Shown: positions 32,579 through 41,574 of the stretch, piece by piece
Position numbering within the stretch: position 1 is the stretch's first letter
Layout of the letters: every line of letters starts with the position of its first letter
Origin: Firmicutes bacterium HGW-Firmicutes-15
GTDB lineage: Bacteria > Bacillota > Syntrophomonadia > Syntrophomonadales > Syntrophomonadaceae
Assembly (NCBI GenBank): GCA_002840245.1
Contig: PHAA01000012.1
Location: forward strand, 1 to 64,000
Length of the DNA: 64,000 nucleotides
Reading direction: 5' to 3'
Translations under genes and position numbers: made by a program
The notes under the pieces: model-generated
The model's input: the letters and a program-made list of their open reading frames with translations, nothing else
What the model was told of the DNA's origin: nothing
Database searches by the model: none

Positions 32579-33999
32579 TGCTCTTTCACACACCTGAGTT
32601 TATGGTATTAATGGTTATTTCACTAGGATTGTATTATTTTCTGCCCAAGCTGAGGCTATACATCCTGGCACTAGCCGATATGATGTTTTATGCGGTAGGG
32701 GGAGTCGGTTATCTAGGCTTATTTCTTTTCATTACTACCTGCACCTATTTTTTGGCCTTGCAATTGAAAGGTCAGAGGCGGCAATTATATTTATGGTTGG
32801 CGATTGCTCTGAATGTTGGTAATCTAGTTTTTTTTAAGTACACTTTTTTTATTCTAACCAACTTGGAAAACTTGACGTCAGTGCCATTATTGAACCAATA
32901 CCCTCTGTTTTTACACCTAATTCTTCCGATCGGTATTTCTTTTTATACTTTTGAGTTAATCGCTTATTTGGTGGATGTCTACCAAGGTAAGATACCCTCT
33001 ACTCGCTCCTGGTTGATATTCTGGGTATTCATTTCCTTCTTCCCTCATCGTGTGGCTGGTCCTATTATGCGGGGCAAGGATTTGATTCCCCAGCTAGGCA
33101 ATTTAAAAAACCTTGATGTATCGGCCACTGTGAAAGTAGGACTGGCTTATCTGGCTATGGGCTTATTCAAAAAGATTATAATAGCCGATTATATTGCCAC
33201 TACCGCCAACAACTTCTTTGCCCAGGGAGGGAATTTGAATAGCACAGGAGCGTGGATAGCAGCTTATTTATACACCTTTCAAATTTATTATGATTTTTCT
33301 GCTTACAGTGAGATGGCAGTGGGCATCGGGTATCTATTCGGCATAAAGTTGGACTTAAACTTTAAAACGCCGTACCTTAGTTCGAATGCCACTGAATTCT
33401 GGAAAAGGTGGCATATAACCCTGTCCAACTGGATAAGGGACTACCTTTATATACCATTGGGTGGCTCTTGGCATGGACCAACTCGAAAATATTTAAATCT
33501 CTTCATTGCTATGGCTATTTCGGGCCTCTGGCACGGCGCTGCCTGGACTTTTATAGCTTGGGGAATGTATCATGGAATACTTTTAATAGCACATAACATT
33601 TGGGCGAAGTGGAGGAAACCTTCTCTGTTGCAGAAGTTCACCAGCACCCGCCTATATCACGGTATAGCAGTTATGGTGTTTTTTCACCTCACCTGTCTGG
33701 GTTGGGTTTTCTTCCGGGTAGAGGGGATTCACAACGCCTTACGGATGGTTTTGAAAATGCTGACAATTAACCCGTTTAATCTTGACACCACCCTGGCAGG
33801 CTACTTTGGCTGGGTGGTATTTCTATATTTCCTGCACCTGGCAGAACGCTGGGCCCGGCAAAACTACCTGCAAATATACGCATTCTGGCAAAATCATTTT
33901 CCCGCCCAGCTAAGAGCACTGGTCTATACCATCTTCATTTTAATATTAGTAATCTTCACCCAAACCCAGCAGAGCAACTTTATCTATTTCAAATTTTAA
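32578..33999 (+). CDS. MBOAT-family membrane O-acyltransferase (AlgI/PatA-like)
   Basis: The 473-residue integral membrane protein has about eleven hydrophobic helices and the MBOAT core: FWKRWHITLSNWIRDYLYIPLGGSW (about 278-302), then ISGLWHGAAWTFIAWGMYHG with the catalytic His near 318. It would move acyl groups across the membrane for transfer by the SGNH partner encoded just upstream. Length and order of motifs match AlgI/PatA. There is no dltA/dltC or alginate gene nearby, so the acceptor could be peptidoglycan or a secondary wall polymer. Confidence 0.92.
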   Translation: MLFHTPEFMVLMVISLGLYYFLPKLRLYILALADMMFYAVGGVGYLGLFLFITTCTYFLALQLKGQRRQLYLWLAIALNVGNLVFFKYTFFILTNLENLTSVPLLNQYPLFLHLILPIGISFYTFELIAYLVDVYQGKIPSTRSWLIFWVFISFFPHRVAGPIMRGKDLIPQLGNLKNLDVSATVKVGLAYLAMGLFKKIIIADYIATTANNFFAQGGNLNSTGAWIAAYLYTFQIYYDFSAYSEMAVGIGYLFGIKLDLNFKTPYLSSNATEFWKRWHITLSNWIRDYLYIPLGGSWHGPTRKYLNLFIAMAISGLWHGAAWTFIAWGMYHGILLIAHNIWAKWRKPSLLQKFTSTRLYHGIAVMVFFHLTCLGWVFFRVEGIHNALRMVLKMLTINPFNLDTTLAGYFGWVVFLYFLHLAERWARQNYLQIYAFWQNHFPAQLRALVYTIFILILVIFTQTQQSNFIYFKF

Positions 34000-34115
34000 A
34001 TCCCCAATGTGGGTATTACGTACTATGTATAGTGGTGTTGGGTAAGAAATAATTATTCAGAGATTTATTTCGCAGTGGACGGTAAAGATATGTAAATAAG
34101 CAGGAGGTGAATGGG

Positions 34116-34328
34116 ATGATTAAAGCTGTCATTGACCGGTTTGAAGGAGAATATGCAGTTGTAGAAGTTAAAGGTGATATAAAAATAATTAGGCGTGTTG
34201 ATATTTCCAATGAAGCTCGAGAGGGAGATGTGGTGGTTTTTAAAAACAATCAGTGGATTATTGACAGGAAATATACTGGGAAACTTAGAAAGGAAATCGA
34301 GGAAATGACAGACAAGTTGTGGGAATGA
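34116..34328 (+). CDS. DUF3006 family protein (70 aa)
   Basis: A small beta-rich protein, IKAVIDRFEGEYAVVEVKGD, with a charged C-terminal helix. It matches the DUF3006 pattern (DR.E...AV.E......I....L). Translation starts at ATG 34116, eight bases after AGGAGG. DUF3006 proteins often accompany ComEC-like metallo-beta-lactamase hydrolases, but here the gene stands alone before tRNA-Pro. Confidence 0.75.
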   Translation: MIKAVIDRFEGEYAVVEVKGDIKIIRRVDISNEAREGDVVVFKNNQWIIDRKYTGKLRKEIEEMTDKLWE

Positions 34329-34350
34329 TACTTATGTTTATTAGAAAAAC

Positions 34351-34427
34351 TGGTCGGGGCGACAGGATTCGAACCTGCGACTTTCTGGTCCCAAACCAGA
34401 CGCGCTACCAAGCTGCGCCACGCCCCG
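34351..34427 (-). tRNA. tRNA-Pro(TGG)
   Basis: CGGGGCG/CGCCCCG acceptor, TTTGGGA anticodon loop giving TGG, GGTTCGAATCC T-arm and encoded CCA. It is a single tRNA gene on the minus strand, just upstream (in transcription) of nothing obvious until the L,D-transpeptidase. Confidence 0.97.
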
Positions 34428-34482
34428 AACTCATCAATAATAACACTTATAGCCGAAAGATGTCAATTTCAAAAGTTAGTTT

Positions 34483-35340
34483 TTACGGATCAGTGTCGTC
34501 TGTTGCTAGATCATGAGCTATCTGTAAAGCTTTATATGTCTTTTTCCCGGCGATTCCGTCAGGGGTTAATCCATTTGCCTTTTGGAAACGGATAACCGCC
34601 AGACGGGTCTTGTTTCCATAATATCCATCAATGGCATAGGGGTAGTAGCCCAAATCAGAGAGCATCTGCTGAACCTCCCTCACATCCTCTCCGTGGAAGC
34701 CTTTTCTCAGGTTGCGAATTTTTCTAACCGTGCCAGTGATGCTAACCGGAGTTCCGACCCATACTCGGTCATATAGTTCAATCACATTTTCATTATATAG
34801 CCGGATACATCCATGGCTAACTGCTTTGCCAATTGAGCTGGGATTGTTGGTACCATGGATGCCATAGCTTCCCCAGGGCACACTTAATCTCATCCATCTG
34901 GCTCCGAATGGACCACCAGGGTCTACTGACTTGTAGACAATGGTCCATTCTCCTACTGGCGAGGGGGTAGATAGTTTACCAACGGCTACGGGATAAGTTG
35001 TAATAGTACCGTTTGAGGTCAAGGTTAGGATGCGGGTATCCACATGAACATGAATTTTGGGACTGCTTGATGAGACAGAAGATTTCGGTTTTTTAAGAGG
35101 ATGGAAAGCGCGCTGGTCTTTGTTAAGTTCTTTCCAGGTATCCGGCCCTACTAAACCATCCATTTTTAGACCTCGGAAATCTTGGAATCGTCGTACGGCT
35201 TGGCGGGTAGCTTCTGTATATACCCCATTCGGAGTTCCTGGTTTATAGCCTAGCTTGGTCAGTTTTTCCTGAACTTCCAGTATATCAGGACCACACATTA
35301 AATTTGGAGTTATCCTAATCAATCTGCTCGCAGAAAGCAT
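34483..35340 (-). CDS. L,D-transpeptidase (YkuD) flanked by two peptidoglycan-binding domains
   Basis: Residues about 15-75 and 220-280 are PG_binding_1 domains, and about 95-205 a YkuD domain with the catalytic HGTNNPSSIGKAVSHGCIRLYN (His and Cys present). The enzyme forms 3-3 crosslinks in peptidoglycan or attaches proteins to it. An N-terminal signal peptide is not evident, as in spore-cortex L,D-transpeptidases of Bacillus, which suggests a sporulation role (inference). TAGGAG precedes the ATG by eight bases. Its binding repeats resemble those of the 233-residue protein at 27595. Confidence 0.9.
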   Translation of the reverse strand: MLSASRLIRITPNLMCGPDILEVQEKLTKLGYKPGTPNGVYTEATRQAVRRFQDFRGLKMDGLVGPDTWKELNKDQRAFHPLKKPKSSVSSSSPKIHVHVDTRILTLTSNGTITTYPVAVGKLSTPSPVGEWTIVYKSVDPGGPFGARWMRLSVPWGSYGIHGTNNPSSIGKAVSHGCIRLYNENVIELYDRVWVGTPVSITGTVRKIRNLRKGFHGEDVREVQQMLSDLGYYPYAIDGYYGNKTRLAVIRFQKANGLTPDGIAGKKTYKALQIAHDLATDDTDP

Positions 35341-35534
35341 ATATATACTCCTACTTTCATTTTTTTCTTTGATAATATTCTATTTTTTATCTGCCAAAAG
35401 GTTACTTTTAGAGATAAAATTGAAACCTATGGTTTATAATTAGAATAAGACCGTTAACCTGAGCTATCCATCAAAGTTTAAGACTGGCTTTGTAGTGAAG
35501 CATTAACGATTAACTGTAATGGGAGTGGGTATTA

Positions 35535-36167
35535 ATGCTTAAGAAAGCACCGGGTATAATTCTTATAACTTTTTTGCTAATGATGACTGGGGGATGTGTA
35601 TCCTCTAGAAATGTGGGGTTGGAGCAACCGCAGGTAACGATCGATCCAGCAGTTACTAAACCCTTGGAAAATTTCAATCAGTTAACTGAGGCAGCGCAGA
35701 AGGCCGCGAGCGAGGATGGGGCCAAGAAAAGTGGTGAGTCGAACCCGAACAAGGAAGACTTGGAAATGAAGCACTGGAAATACAATAGGGATAACGCTCA
35801 AGCTAATACTCAGGCTAACACTCAGTCAAATGCTCAGGCTAACGCCAATAATGTGAGCGCATCTCAGAGCAGTTCGGGAGGTACCCAGGGAGCTAAAGTA
35901 AACCAGAGCGGGATTAAGAATTACAGTGCCGATAATGGTGATGGACTTCCGGCTACAATCCAGCTTTTGACAGAGGAAGACTTGCAGATGGCTGTAAATC
36001 AACTGGTAAAACTGGGTTACCTTTCAGGAAATAAAGTTACAGAAAATGATTTTAATGAGGCTTTGATTCAATTTCAAAACGCTCAAAAATTGAGCCCATC
36101 CGGATTTCTGGATAAGGAGACCCTTAAAATTTTAAGCAGCTCGGTGGAACTTGTTAACCCTAAATAA
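35535..36167 (+). CDS. Lipoprotein with NAQ-rich linker and peptidoglycan-binding-like C-terminus
   Basis: A signal peptide ends in the lipobox MTGGC (Cys about 22), so the mature protein is a membrane lipoprotein. A low-complexity linker of Asn-Ala-Gln-Thr repeats follows at about 90-112. The last 65 residues (LQMAVNQLVKLGYLSGNKVTENDF...ALIQFQNAQKLSPSGFLDKETLKIL) look like a divergent PG_binding_1 domain. It probably tethers the membrane to the wall. It is divergently transcribed from the L,D-transpeptidase, with promoters for both in 35341-35534. Confidence 0.75.
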   Translation: MLKKAPGIILITFLLMMTGGCVSSRNVGLEQPQVTIDPAVTKPLENFNQLTEAAQKAASEDGAKKSGESNPNKEDLEMKHWKYNRDNAQANTQANTQSNAQANANNVSASQSSSGGTQGAKVNQSGIKNYSADNGDGLPATIQLLTEEDLQMAVNQLVKLGYLSGNKVTENDFNEALIQFQNAQKLSPSGFLDKETLKILSSSVELVNPK

Positions 36168-36261
36168 TATAGAAATTATAAAAATATGAAATTTATGTGC
36201 TTAATTACTTGACTTAACAGGGTAATATTATTTATTCTTTTATAGTAGAAGAAAAACGATT

Positions 36262-36336
36262 GCGGAAGTGGCTCAGTGGTAGAGCATCGCCTTGCCAAGG
36301 CGAGGGTCGCGAGTTCGAATCTCGTCTTCCGCTCCA
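36262..36336 (+). tRNA. tRNA-Gly(GCC)
   Basis: GCGGAAG/CTTCCGC acceptor, TTGCCAA anticodon loop giving GCC, GAGTTCGAATCTC T-arm, encoded CCA. A terminator follows directly. Confidence 0.97.
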
Positions 36337-36347
36337 TAGAAGTCCAT

Positions 36348-36380
36348 ACCTCGGGTTAGCCCGAGGTCTTGTATTTTTTG
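36348..36380 (+). terminator. Terminator of tRNA-Gly
   Basis: ACCTCGGG and CCCGAGGT pair around TTAG, followed by CTTGTATTTTTT. Confidence 0.85.
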
Positions 36381-36481
36381 TGTTACCCTGTAGATACAAG
36401 GTTATAAGTTGTAATTCAAGTTTATTGCAGCTATTATAGCCAGGAAATTATTAGAATTTTTATTAATAAGGAGGAGCATAA

Positions 36482-37816
36482 ATGGGCGCCAAGTTAGAGA
36501 AGATAGAGAATAGTGAAGCCTATCTAGAAATTGAGATCGATGCAGAAACCCTGGAAGAAGGTCTGGAGAAAGCCTTTCGAAAAGTAGTGAAACAGGTTAG
36601 CATACCGGGTTTTCGTAAGGGAAAAATACCTAGGGAATTTTTGGAAGCGCATTTTGGCAAGGAGATACTATACGAAGATGCACTGGAGTTTGTTATTCCC
36701 GACGCTTATGAGCAGGCATTGGATGATTTGCATATAGACCCGATTGCCCAACCTGAATTTGATATTGGAGAAATAAAGTCAGGTGAGGTTTTGAAATTCA
36801 AAGTAAAGGTGGCCGTTAAGCCAGAAATTGTTCTGGGTGAATTGGAAGGATTAGAAGTTAGCGTACCTTTCCAAAAGGTCACCGAAGCAGATGTGGACCG
36901 CAGAATGGAAGAGATGCGTTCACGTTATGCTCAACTTGTAGATAAGACAGAAACCCCATCTGAATTAGGTGACACACTTACAATTGATTTTGTCGGTTGT
37001 ATTGATGGAGTTCCTTTTGAAGGAGGAACTGGTGAAGACTACCAGCTAGAACTAGGTTCCAATACGTTTATTCCTGGTTTTGAAGAGCAATTAATAGGAC
37101 TGAAGGTGGGAGAATCTAAAGACGTTAAGGTTGTTTTCCCAGAGGCTTACCATGCAGAAGATCTTGCTGGCAAGGATGCGGTTTTCCAGACTACCGTAAG
37201 TAAAATTGAGCATAAGGAGCTTAGGCCTCTAAATGATGAATTTGCGCAGGAAGTAAGCGATTTTGATACCATCGAGGAATTAAAGAACGATGTAAAAGAG
37301 AACCTAGTCAAAGCTAATGAGTATCGCCAGAATGGGGTTACAAAGAAGGAAGTTCTGGCACGGGCCACTGAACAATGTAGCATTGATATAGCACCAGCCG
37401 TTATTGAGATGCAATTTCAGACTATTCTTAGCCAGTTTGAACAGCGGATTGGCAGCCAGGGCATTTCCATGGATCAATATTTTCAGTTGACCAACAGTAA
37501 CCTGCATGAATTTAGACAGGATATGTTACCTGAAGCTGAACGTAATGCTAAAACAAATTTTATGTTAGAAAAAATTATTGAAGAAAAAGGGTTTGAACTT
37601 ACAGATGAAGAAGTAGATAAACAGATCGAGGAAATAGCCGTACAAATGGGCGTGGACTTGGATCAGGCCAGGCAGAATTTAGAAGGTGTTATGGATAAGG
37701 TAAGGTTTAACATGAAGGTTGATAAAGCCATTCAATACTTGGTGGATAATGCGGTAATAACTGAAAAAGAAGTGCCGCCTCAGGATATCGACCAAAATGG
37801 AGACATAGAAGGCTAA
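36482..37816 (+). CDS. tig: Trigger factor
   Basis: This ribosome-bound chaperone and peptidyl-prolyl isomerase has 444 residues. The N-terminal ribosome-binding domain contains GFRKGKIPREFLE (about 41-53), the FKBP domain lies at about 155-240 (LGDTLTIDFVGCIDGVPFEGG), and the long helical C-terminal chaperone domain is full length. AAGGAGGAG precedes the ATG. It heads the protein quality-control cluster tig-clpP-clpX-lonB-lon, and 56 bp separate it from clpP. Confidence 0.96.
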   Translation: MGAKLEKIENSEAYLEIEIDAETLEEGLEKAFRKVVKQVSIPGFRKGKIPREFLEAHFGKEILYEDALEFVIPDAYEQALDDLHIDPIAQPEFDIGEIKSGEVLKFKVKVAVKPEIVLGELEGLEVSVPFQKVTEADVDRRMEEMRSRYAQLVDKTETPSELGDTLTIDFVGCIDGVPFEGGTGEDYQLELGSNTFIPGFEEQLIGLKVGESKDVKVVFPEAYHAEDLAGKDAVFQTTVSKIEHKELRPLNDEFAQEVSDFDTIEELKNDVKENLVKANEYRQNGVTKKEVLARATEQCSIDIAPAVIEMQFQTILSQFEQRIGSQGISMDQYFQLTNSNLHEFRQDMLPEAERNAKTNFMLEKIIEEKGFELTDEEVDKQIEEIAVQMGVDLDQARQNLEGVMDKVRFNMKVDKAIQYLVDNAVITEKEVPPQDIDQNGDIEG

Positions 37817-37872
37817 TTTGAATAATATATAGAGTAGAGCTTGAATACTTTAATGATGAGGAGGGAGTTCCA

Positions 37873-38475
37873 GTGTCATACCTTGTGCCTATGGTAGTAG
37901 AGCAAACCAACCGCGGTGAAAGATCTTATGATATTTATTCGCGACTTTTGAAGGATCGCATCATTTTTCTAGGAAGTGCAATTGATGATAATGTTGCTAA
38001 TCTGGTTATCGCACAGCTTTTGTTCCTAGAAGCAGATAATCCTGACAAAGACATCAACCTATACATTAACAGCCCGGGTGGATCGATAACTTCTGGCATG
38101 GCTATCTATGATACCATGCAATATATCAGGCCGAATGTATCTACGATATGTGTGGGTATGGCCGCTAGTATGGGAGCGTTTTTACTAAGTGCGGGTGAAA
38201 AGGGCAAGCGTTATGCTCTTCCCAATGCTGAAATCATGATTCATCAGCCATCTGGTGGAACTCAAGGGCAGGCTACTGATATTGACATTCACGCCAAAAG
38301 GATACTTCAGATGAGGGAAAACCTGAACCGGATTTTGGCTGAAAGAACTGGCCAAAATATAGAAAAGATTCAAAAAGATACCGAACGAGATTATTTTATG
38401 TCTGCCCTAGAATCCAAAGAATATGGTATTATAGATGAAGTGCTAAGCCAAACTAAGGCTTCGATCAAGAAATAG
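37873..38475 (+). CDS. clpP: ATP-dependent Clp protease proteolytic subunit
   Basis: This is the serine peptidase that forms the ClpP tetradecamer. The 200-residue product has Ser99 in GMAASMGAF, His124 in MIHQP and the Asp of the ERDYFM segment, a complete triad. The GTG start follows GAGGAGGGA. clpX starts 24 bases after the stop, so protease and unfoldase are co-transcribed. Confidence 0.97.
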   Translation: MSYLVPMVVEQTNRGERSYDIYSRLLKDRIIFLGSAIDDNVANLVIAQLLFLEADNPDKDINLYINSPGGSITSGMAIYDTMQYIRPNVSTICVGMAASMGAFLLSAGEKGKRYALPNAEIMIHQPSGGTQGQATDIDIHAKRILQMRENLNRILAERTGQNIEKIQKDTERDYFMSALESKEYGIIDEVLSQTKASIKK

Positions 38476-38499
38476 CCTTCCGAAAAGAGAGGTGAAAGA

Positions 38500-39750
38500 A
38501 TGCAAAAATATGGGGACGAAAAAGGTCAATTGAAGTGTTCATTTTGCGGTAAAACCCAGGATCAGGTCAAAAAACTGGTGGCCGGGCCGGGGGTATATAT
38601 TTGCGATGAATGTATTGAGCTGTGTAATGAGATTATTGAAGAAGAACTGGCCGATGATATTGGGTTTGAAATTGGGGATATACCTAAGCCTCAAGAGATA
38701 AGGGAAATATTGGATGAGTATGTTATCGGACAGGATATTGCTAAAAAATCCTTGGCAGTTGCTGTTTATAATCATTATAAGCGTATCAATTTGGTTATGA
38801 AGCTGGATGATGTTGAACTGCAAAAAAGCAATATAATGATGTTAGGACCAACGGGAAGCGGTAAGACTTTACTGGCCCAGACATTGGCGCGTATTTTGAA
38901 TGTTCCCTTTGCAATTGCTGACGCTACTTCATTGACCGAAGCTGGATATGTGGGAGAAGATGTTGAGAATATTCTGCTTAAACTTATTCAAGCTGCCGAT
39001 TATGACATTGAAAAAGCGGAAAAGGGTATCGTTTATATCGATGAAATTGATAAGATTGCCCGTAAGACAGATAACCCCAGCATAACTCGGGACGTTTCCG
39101 GCGAAGGTGTGCAGCAGGCTCTGTTAAAGATTCTTGAAGGAACCGTAGCCAGCGTTCCTCCACAGGGAGGCAGGAAACATCCTCATCAAGAGTTTATACA
39201 AATAGATACTAGTAATATATTGTTCATATGCGGGGGAGCCTTTGAAGGCATTGATAAGATTATCCAAAACCGAGTTGGCGAAAAAGTGATGGGCTTTGGA
39301 GCGGATATTAAGAGCCGGGAAGAAAAGAAAATTGGTGAAATACTGAATATGATTCTACCTCAGGATTTGCTTCGGTATGGTTTGATTCCCGAATTTGTAG
39401 GACGCGTACCAATTATTGTCACCTTGGAGGCATTGGATAAAGATTCCCTGGTAAAGATTCTAACCGAACCTAAGAATGCACTTACCCGGCAGTATAAGAA
39501 GCTGTTTGAATTGGATGGGGTAGATCTGGAATTCATGCCGGATGCATTGCAGGCAATAGCTGAAGAGGCTTTGCACCGCAATACTGGTGCTCGAGGTCTG
39601 CGGGCCATCATTGAAGATGTTATGCTGGAGGTAATGTATGAAGTACCTTCTCGTATCGACATAACCAAGGTATTAATTACCAAGGATGTTATCAGCAAAA
39701 AAGAAAAACCTCTGCTGGTTACGGTAGATGCTAAGCGTAGGGTAAATTAG
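38500..39750 (+). CDS. clpX: ATP-dependent Clp protease ATP-binding subunit ClpX
   Basis: An AAA+ unfoldase that feeds ClpP. The N-terminal zinc-binding domain has CSFCGKTQ and ICDECIELC. Walker A GPTGSGKT is at about 115-122, Walker [10 protein letters not shown], and the [13 protein letters not shown] region contains the ClpP-contacting IGF-like loop (here VMGFG). Length (416) is typical. The operon ends at the terminator just downstream. Confidence 0.97.
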   Translation: MQKYGDEKGQLKCSFCGKTQDQVKKLVAGPGVYICDECIELCNEIIEEELADDIGFEIGDIPKPQEIREILDEYVIGQDIAKKSLAVAVYNHYKRINLVMKLDDVELQKSNIMMLGPTGSGKTLLAQTLARILNVPFAIADATSLTEAGYVGEDVENILLKLIQAADYDIEKAEKGIVYIDEIDKIARKTDNPSITRDVSGEGVQQALLKILEGTVASVPPQGGRKHPHQEFIQIDTSNILFICGGAFEGIDKIIQNRVGEKVMGFGADIKSREEKKIGEILNMILPQDLLRYGLIPEFVGRVPIIVTLEALDKDSLVKILTEPKNALTRQYKKLFELDGVDLEFMPDALQAIAEEALHRNTGARGLRAIIEDVMLEVMYEVPSRIDITKVLITKDVISKKEKPLLVTVDAKRRVN

Positions 39751-39777
39751 CATAAGTAAAATGGATCAATAATATGG

Positions 39778-39806
39778 AAAAAGGTAGCGTAAGCTACCTT
39801 TTTTTC
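39778..39806 (+). terminator. Terminator of tig-clpPX
   Basis: AAGGTAGC and GCTACCTT pair around GTAA, with an upstream A-run and seven T downstream. It is bidirectional in appearance. Confidence 0.9.
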
Positions 39807-39880
39807 TGATTAATTCCTTCATTCAAATTTTTTCCGACGGGAATAATAACTGTGATCAGATCGGGAAAGGAACAAAATTA

Positions 39881-41512
39881 ATGAATGATTTTTTTATGCA
39901 ATATGGAGGAATTTTATATCTCATTCAGCTGCTATTTGGTATCGTAATAGGGATGTATTTCTGGAATCTTCTGAAGGGCCAACAGAGTAGAAAAGCGGTA
40001 ATAACCAAGTTCTCTGAGAAGGAAACAACGAAGTTGAGGCAACTACGCAGCGTGAAATTGAGCGAACCACTTTCCAGCCTGAGCCGTCCCGGTACCTTCA
40101 GTGACATTATAGGACAGGAGGAAGGCATTTCTATCCTGAGATCGGCTCTATGCGGACCTAACCCGCAACATGTAATTATTTATGGACCACCGGGGGTGGG
40201 AAAAACTGCCGCTGCTCGCCTGGTACTTAAGGAAGCCTGTGCCAACTTGATGTCTCCTTTTAAGGAAAATGCTAAATTTGTTGAAGTAGATGCTACGATA
40301 TGTCGCTTTGATGAGCGTAATATAGCTGATCCGCTCTTAGGTTCTGTTCATGATCCCATATACCAGGGTGCTGGCTCCATGGGTGCCGCGGGAATACCTC
40401 AGCCGAAACCTGGTGCCTGTACTCGAGCCCATGGAGGTATACTATTCGTTGATGAAATCGGGGAACTACATCCTATGCAATTGAATAAACTACTCAAGGT
40501 GCTAGAAGATCGGAAGGTTATGCTAGATAGTGCTTACTATACTGAAAATGATAAAAATATTCCCGACCATATCCATGATATTTTTCAAAATGGTTTACCT
40601 GCAGATTTTCGCTTAGTAGGGGCAACTACCAGAATGCCTAATGAACTTCCCCCGGCCTTGAGATCAAGGTGTATGGAGATTTTTTTTAAACCCCTGGATC
40701 ATAAGTCTATCCAGGCTATAACTCGAAATGCGGCTCAGAAAATACTGCTGGTTCTAGAAGAAGAAGCCCTGCAGGAAATCACTCGTCATGCTGGCAATGG
40801 TAGGGAAGCGGTAAATATTGTACAACTAGCTGCGGGAATCGCCCAAGTAGAAAATATAGCGGAGATTAGCCAAGAGGTAGTACAAAAAGTTCTTAATAAT
40901 GGACGTTTTTCGCCCCGACCGGAACCTAAAGTGCAAGATGAACCTCAGGTAGGATTGGTTAATGGCCTGGCAGTCTATGGGGCCAATATCGGGACCTTAA
41001 TTGAGGTAGAAGCCTCAGTAATCTCTGTAGGTGAAGGTCGGGGATCATGGACGGTCACTGGAGTCGTGGAAGAAGAGGAGATCAGCAGTGGAGGCAGAAC
41101 ATCGCGTCGTAAAAGCATGGCACGAGGGGCGGTGGAAAATGTGCTGACCGTCCTTAAAACTAGGTTTGGGATTAAAATACAGGATTTCGATATTCATATA
41201 AATTATCCGGGAGGAACTCCGGTGGATGGTCCTTCTGCTGGGATATCCATGGCTACCGCCGTATATTCAGCTTTAAATAATATAAAGGTTAACAATCTAA
41301 TAGCTATGACGGGAGAAGTTTCAGTTCATGGACAGGTAAAACCGGTGGGGGGAGTTATGAGCAAAGTAGAAGCGGCCCGGAGTGCCGGGATAAAGAAGGT
41401 ATTGATTCCGCAAGAAAACTGGCTTTCTATTTTCGAGAGTTTTACCGATATTGAAGTAGCCCCTGTACGTAACCTTGACGAAGTGCTACAATTTGCTTTA
41501 ATACATGAATAG
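39881..41512 (+). CDS. lonB: ATP-dependent protease LonB
   Basis: LonB is a Lon-family protease of spore-forming Firmicutes, here 543 residues. It starts with a membrane-type hydrophobic segment (about 8-27), then an AAA+ module with GPPGVGKTAAARL and LFVDEIGELHP, and a C-terminal Lon protease domain with catalytic Ser in DGPSAGISMA and Lys in GGVMSKVEAA. In Bacillus LonB acts in the forespore under SigmaF, and a similar role is likely. It has its own GGGAAAGGA site and lies upstream of lon. Confidence 0.95.
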   Translation: MNDFFMQYGGILYLIQLLFGIVIGMYFWNLLKGQQSRKAVITKFSEKETTKLRQLRSVKLSEPLSSLSRPGTFSDIIGQEEGISILRSALCGPNPQHVIIYGPPGVGKTAAARLVLKEACANLMSPFKENAKFVEVDATICRFDERNIADPLLGSVHDPIYQGAGSMGAAGIPQPKPGACTRAHGGILFVDEIGELHPMQLNKLLKVLEDRKVMLDSAYYTENDKNIPDHIHDIFQNGLPADFRLVGATTRMPNELPPALRSRCMEIFFKPLDHKSIQAITRNAAQKILLVLEEEALQEITRHAGNGREAVNIVQLAAGIAQVENIAEISQEVVQKVLNNGRFSPRPEPKVQDEPQVGLVNGLAVYGANIGTLIEVEASVISVGEGRGSWTVTGVVEEEEISSGGRTSRRKSMARGAVENVLTVLKTRFGIKIQDFDIHINYPGGTPVDGPSAGISMATAVYSALNNIKVNNLIAMTGEVSVHGQVKPVGGVMSKVEAARSAGIKKVLIPQENWLSIFESFTDIEVAPVRNLDEVLQFALIHE

Positions 41513-41574
41513 ATTACTGTTCTTGCGCAGTATTGGGCCATATAGTAGAATAAACTTGCTTGGGAGGTGTTTTT

